The notes below the pieces were generated by a model. The model searched no databases, was not told where the DNA came from, and saw only the letters and a program-made list of their open reading frames with translations. 34,149 nt of DNA from positions 1 to 34,149 of the forward strand of contig CANRIR010000023.1 of NCBI GenBank assembly GCA_947630735.1, given 5' to 3'. Position numbers and translations under genes: made by a program. Positions 32,605 to 34,149 of the stretch are shown in pieces (position 1 is the first letter of the stretch; each line of letters begins with the position of its first letter). The DNA is from an uncultured Marvinbryantia sp. Lineage in GTDB: Bacteria; Bacillota; Clostridia; Lachnospirales; Lachnospiraceae.

Positions 32605-32648
32605 GCCTTTTTCGAGAAGTTAAAGTAATAAGACCAGAGGGAGAAAAG

Positions 32649-32762
32649 ATGAATAAGATTTTAGTGGTAATCCTTAATCGTGGAATTCAATATGGCGTGC
32701 TACGTTCAGCACCATGGACATTTCCAGCAGCAGGAACACGATGGCGCTGCCTCCGTAGCTGA
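32649..32762 (+). pseudogene. Possible 37-codon small ORF or truncated gene start
   Basis: GAGGGAGAAAAG stands directly before an ATG that opens MNKILVVILNRG and continues for 37 codons. After the first nine codons it runs antisense through the end of the FtsW-like gene. The well-formed start looks like the N-terminus of a gene whose body was lost at a junction, or a very small protein. Only the ribosome binding site supports it. Confidence 0.2.
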
Positions 32763-33828
32763 TGAAGGGCAGTGTGATGCCGGTGGTGGGAATGGCGTTG
32801 GTGACCACGGCGATGTTCAGGATGACCTGCAAAGAGATATGGCAGAAAACACCGCACGCGATCAGAGAGCCCAGAAGATCCGGCGCGTTCTGTGCGATCA
32901 GTAAGATCTGATAGAGCAGACATACAAACAGAAGCGTGAGCACAGCGGCTCCTAAGATGCCGAGCTCCTCGCAGATGATGGTGAGGATCATGTCATTTTG
33001 GGCCTCGGGGACATAGCCGACTTTCTGCAGGCTGTTGCCCAGGCCTTTGCCGAAAATGCCTCCGGAGCCGATGGCGTAAAGCCCCTGCAGGATCTGGTAC
33101 CCGCCCTGGCTTTCGTTTGCCTCCGGGTTCAGCCAGGCCACCACGCGGCGCAGACGGAAATTTTCGCTGCTGGTCGTGAGGGACTGCGCGTATCGGACGA
33201 CGGCGAATACGACCACGGACACAGCCGCGATGCCGCCGACAAACGGAGCCTTTTTGGGATAGACCACAAACAGCATCCCCACCGTGATGCCGCCGATGAT
33301 GATGGCGGTGCTCAGGTTGTCTGTGAAGAACAGGGTCAGCGCGGAGGTAAAGCCGCCGCAGCCGAGCACGGCGATAAATGCCAGAGGGGTCCGTATGCGG
33401 CTGCCTATCTTGACGATCAGAACGGACAGGAACAGAATGACGCAGAGCTTGGCGAGCTCCGCGGGCTGAAAAGATACGCCTCCCACATAGATCCAGCGCT
33501 TGGCGCCGTAGATCTCTACACCGATGAATTTGGTCAGGAACAGCAGGAGGTTGGAGCCCAGATAGAGCAGGCCCGCGAATCTGGCGTACCAGTGGTAATC
33601 TATGAACATGGCGGAGATCAGCATGCCGACAAAGCCGACCACGCTGAAAAAGGCCTGCTTTTTCAGATAGTACATATCATCGCCGAATGTGACCTGCGCG
33701 GAGTAAGAGCTGGTACTGTAGAGCATGATCAGACCAAAGCAGGTGAGCAGGATGATGCACGCCAGCAGGTTGTAGTCGAAATATTGAGCATTTCTTTTGA
33801 TGGATTTCGTTCTTTTTCTTGCAGACAC
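32674..33828 (-). CDS. FtsW/RodA-family (SEDS) cell wall polymerase
   Basis: A SEDS-family glycosyltransferase that polymerises lipid II during division or spore formation. The 384-residue product has about ten membrane spans, GLIMLYSTSSYSA near residue 32, the AKRWIYVGGVSFQPAELAK block near 109, the catalytic-loop acidic residue in FFTDNLSTAIII near 168, QNDMILTIICEELG near 276, and the closing PTTGITLPFISYGGSA near 345. It resembles FtsW/SpoVE more than RodA, but the cell role cannot be fixed. The start is a GTG at 33828 with AAGGGGAAA before it. Its own promoter lies upstream. A partner class B PBP is not in the window. Confidence 0.92.
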   Translation of the reverse strand: MSARKRTKSIKRNAQYFDYNLLACIILLTCFGLIMLYSTSSYSAQVTFGDDMYYLKKQAFFSVVGFVGMLISAMFIDYHWYARFAGLLYLGSNLLLFLTKFIGVEIYGAKRWIYVGGVSFQPAELAKLCVILFLSVLIVKIGSRIRTPLAFIAVLGCGGFTSALTLFFTDNLSTAIIIGGITVGMLFVVYPKKAPFVGGIAAVSVVVFAVVRYAQSLTTSSENFRLRRVVAWLNPEANESQGGYQILQGLYAIGSGGIFGKGLGNSLQKVGYVPEAQNDMILTIICEELGILGAAVLTLLFVCLLYQILLIAQNAPDLLGSLIACGVFCHISLQVILNIAVVTNAIPTTGITLPFISYGGSAIVFLLLEMSMVLNVARHIEFHD

Positions 33829-33867
33829 GTCTATTTCCCCTTATGTAAACTCTCCTCTGTACTGTAG

Positions 33868-33896
33868 ATTCTAGCACAAACGGGAGACAGTTACAA
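33868..33896 (-). promoter_or_regulatory. Promoter for the FtsW-like gene
   Basis: On the minus strand TTGTAA (33896-33891) and TAGAAT (33873-33868) are 17 bp apart, about 40 bp before the GTG start. Confidence 0.75.
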
Positions 33897-33981
33897 TCTT
33901 ATTTTTCCGGGAGCCGCACACCTTTTTACAGCGATTTGTTCTTTGGCCGCAAAATTTATGTGTGCACCGCCTGGAACGCCG

Positions 33982-34019
33982 AAAAGGGAAGCCGCCGCTT
34001 CCGGCAGCCTCCCTTTTTT
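33982..34019. terminator. Bidirectional terminator-like hairpin
   Basis: AAAAGGGAAGCCGCC at 33982-33996 pairs with GGCAGCCTCCCTTTT from 34003, with G-T and mismatched pairs, and gives T-runs on both strands. It separates the FtsW-like gene from whatever lies to the right. Confidence 0.7.
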
Positions 34020-34149
34020 CTATGCCGGCGTTTCCTTTTTGTTTATTTCCCGCAGGACGGGCAGCTTGCCGGCCCGAGTTTGCCACTTGCTAACTAATCC
34101 CAATTAAAATTTTTTCCTTATTTTGCAAGGTTTTCCTTGCTTTTTTTAT
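34020..34149. other. Noncoding or unresolved right edge
   Basis: No recognised gene. On the minus strand a 27-codon frame from a TTG at 34104 to a TAG at 34022 (encoding ...WQTRAGKLPVLREINKKETPA) ends just before the terminator hairpin. It has no clear ribosome binding site and is preceded in frame by a stop. An AAGCAAGG/CCTTGC hairpin sits at the very edge. Confidence 0.3.

Larger units (their letters stand above)
32430..32648 (+). other. Noncoding tail of the tRNA-Ala transcript with several hairpins
   Basis: No gene is credible here. A hairpin with CCGAC-gaa-GTCGG lies near 32451-32463 and is framed by TAAGG/CCTTA. A second, TCCGAAC-gga-GTTCGGA, ends at 32509 and is followed by TTTT. A third is a strong terminator ending in nine T at 32604. 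The run of stems after the tRNA may be only a long 3' trailer, or a small RNA. Confidence 0.4.

Noticed and set aside
22311-33965. A second dispersed repeat: GTGCACA followed by AATTTTTGCGGC at 22315 and, inverted, at 33943-33963
   Set aside because: The match is short and gapped, and AT-rich and palindromic, so chance similarity cannot be excluded.

Overview
The window looks like a chromosomal segment of a gut, spore-forming, GC-rich Clostridia, most likely a Lachnospiraceae member. The evidence is a Spo0A response regulator, CotF-type coat proteins and a SpoVB-like flippase (endospore former), a bile salt hydrolase (intestinal life), the DapL route to diaminopimelate, and Firmicutes-type Shine-Dalgarno sites and sigma-A promoters. 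Genus cannot be fixed from the sequence alone.

Layout. 1-816: 5' part of an IS110-family transposase on the minus strand and its structured noncoding end. 817-3009: dapF and dapL, separated by a 62-bp tandem repeat. 3173-5335: flavin reductase-like protein, bile salt hydrolase, NlpC/P60-like hydrolase. 5395-7503 (minus): tRNA-Gly(TCC), a diguanylate cyclase and a PF06541 membrane protein. 7657-11439: a DUF378 protein, then an operon of a barnase-type lipoprotein, its barstar inhibitor, and an 868-residue fusion of a Tet(M)/EF-G-like GTPase to a Rae1/YacP-like NYN endoribonuclease domain. 11517-16608: spo0A (with a 0A box upstream), a membrane metallophosphoesterase, glgA, two CotF-like proteins, and a secreted cell-wall-binding-repeat protein. 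16837-18171 (minus): SpoVB-like flippase. 18313-22292: iscR-iscS-iscU-mnmA and a PHP-family phosphatase, with an IscR-type operator. 22495-25644: gap, pgk and tpiA. 25826-28357: MATE transporter, alpha/beta hydrolase and DUF3237 protein. 28554-30939: polar amino acid ABC transporter (binding protein, permease, ATPase). 31166-32164 (minus): orphan NMT1/SsuA-like binding protein. 32357-32429: tRNA-Ala(GGC). 32674-33828 (minus): FtsW/RodA-family protein. 33829-34149: noncoding.

How the parts work together. DapL and DapF give meso-diaminopimelate for wall and lysine. IscS and IscU mobilise sulfur and build Fe-S clusters, IscS can feed MnmA for tRNA 2-thiolation, and IscR probably represses the operon according to cluster supply. 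Gap, Pgk and TpiA are the triose part of glycolysis. The most unusual block is barnase, barstar and the GTPase-RNase fusion, which joins a ribosome-binding GTPase, a predicted ribosome-associated endoribonuclease and an exported ribonuclease with its inhibitor in one apparent transcript.

Other points of interest are a possible IS110 bridge RNA, a dispersed palindromic repeat with two copies, a terminator-like hairpin that buries a Shine-Dalgarno site, slip-prone 18-bp repeats in the barnase linker, and an abrupt base-composition change inside glgA.
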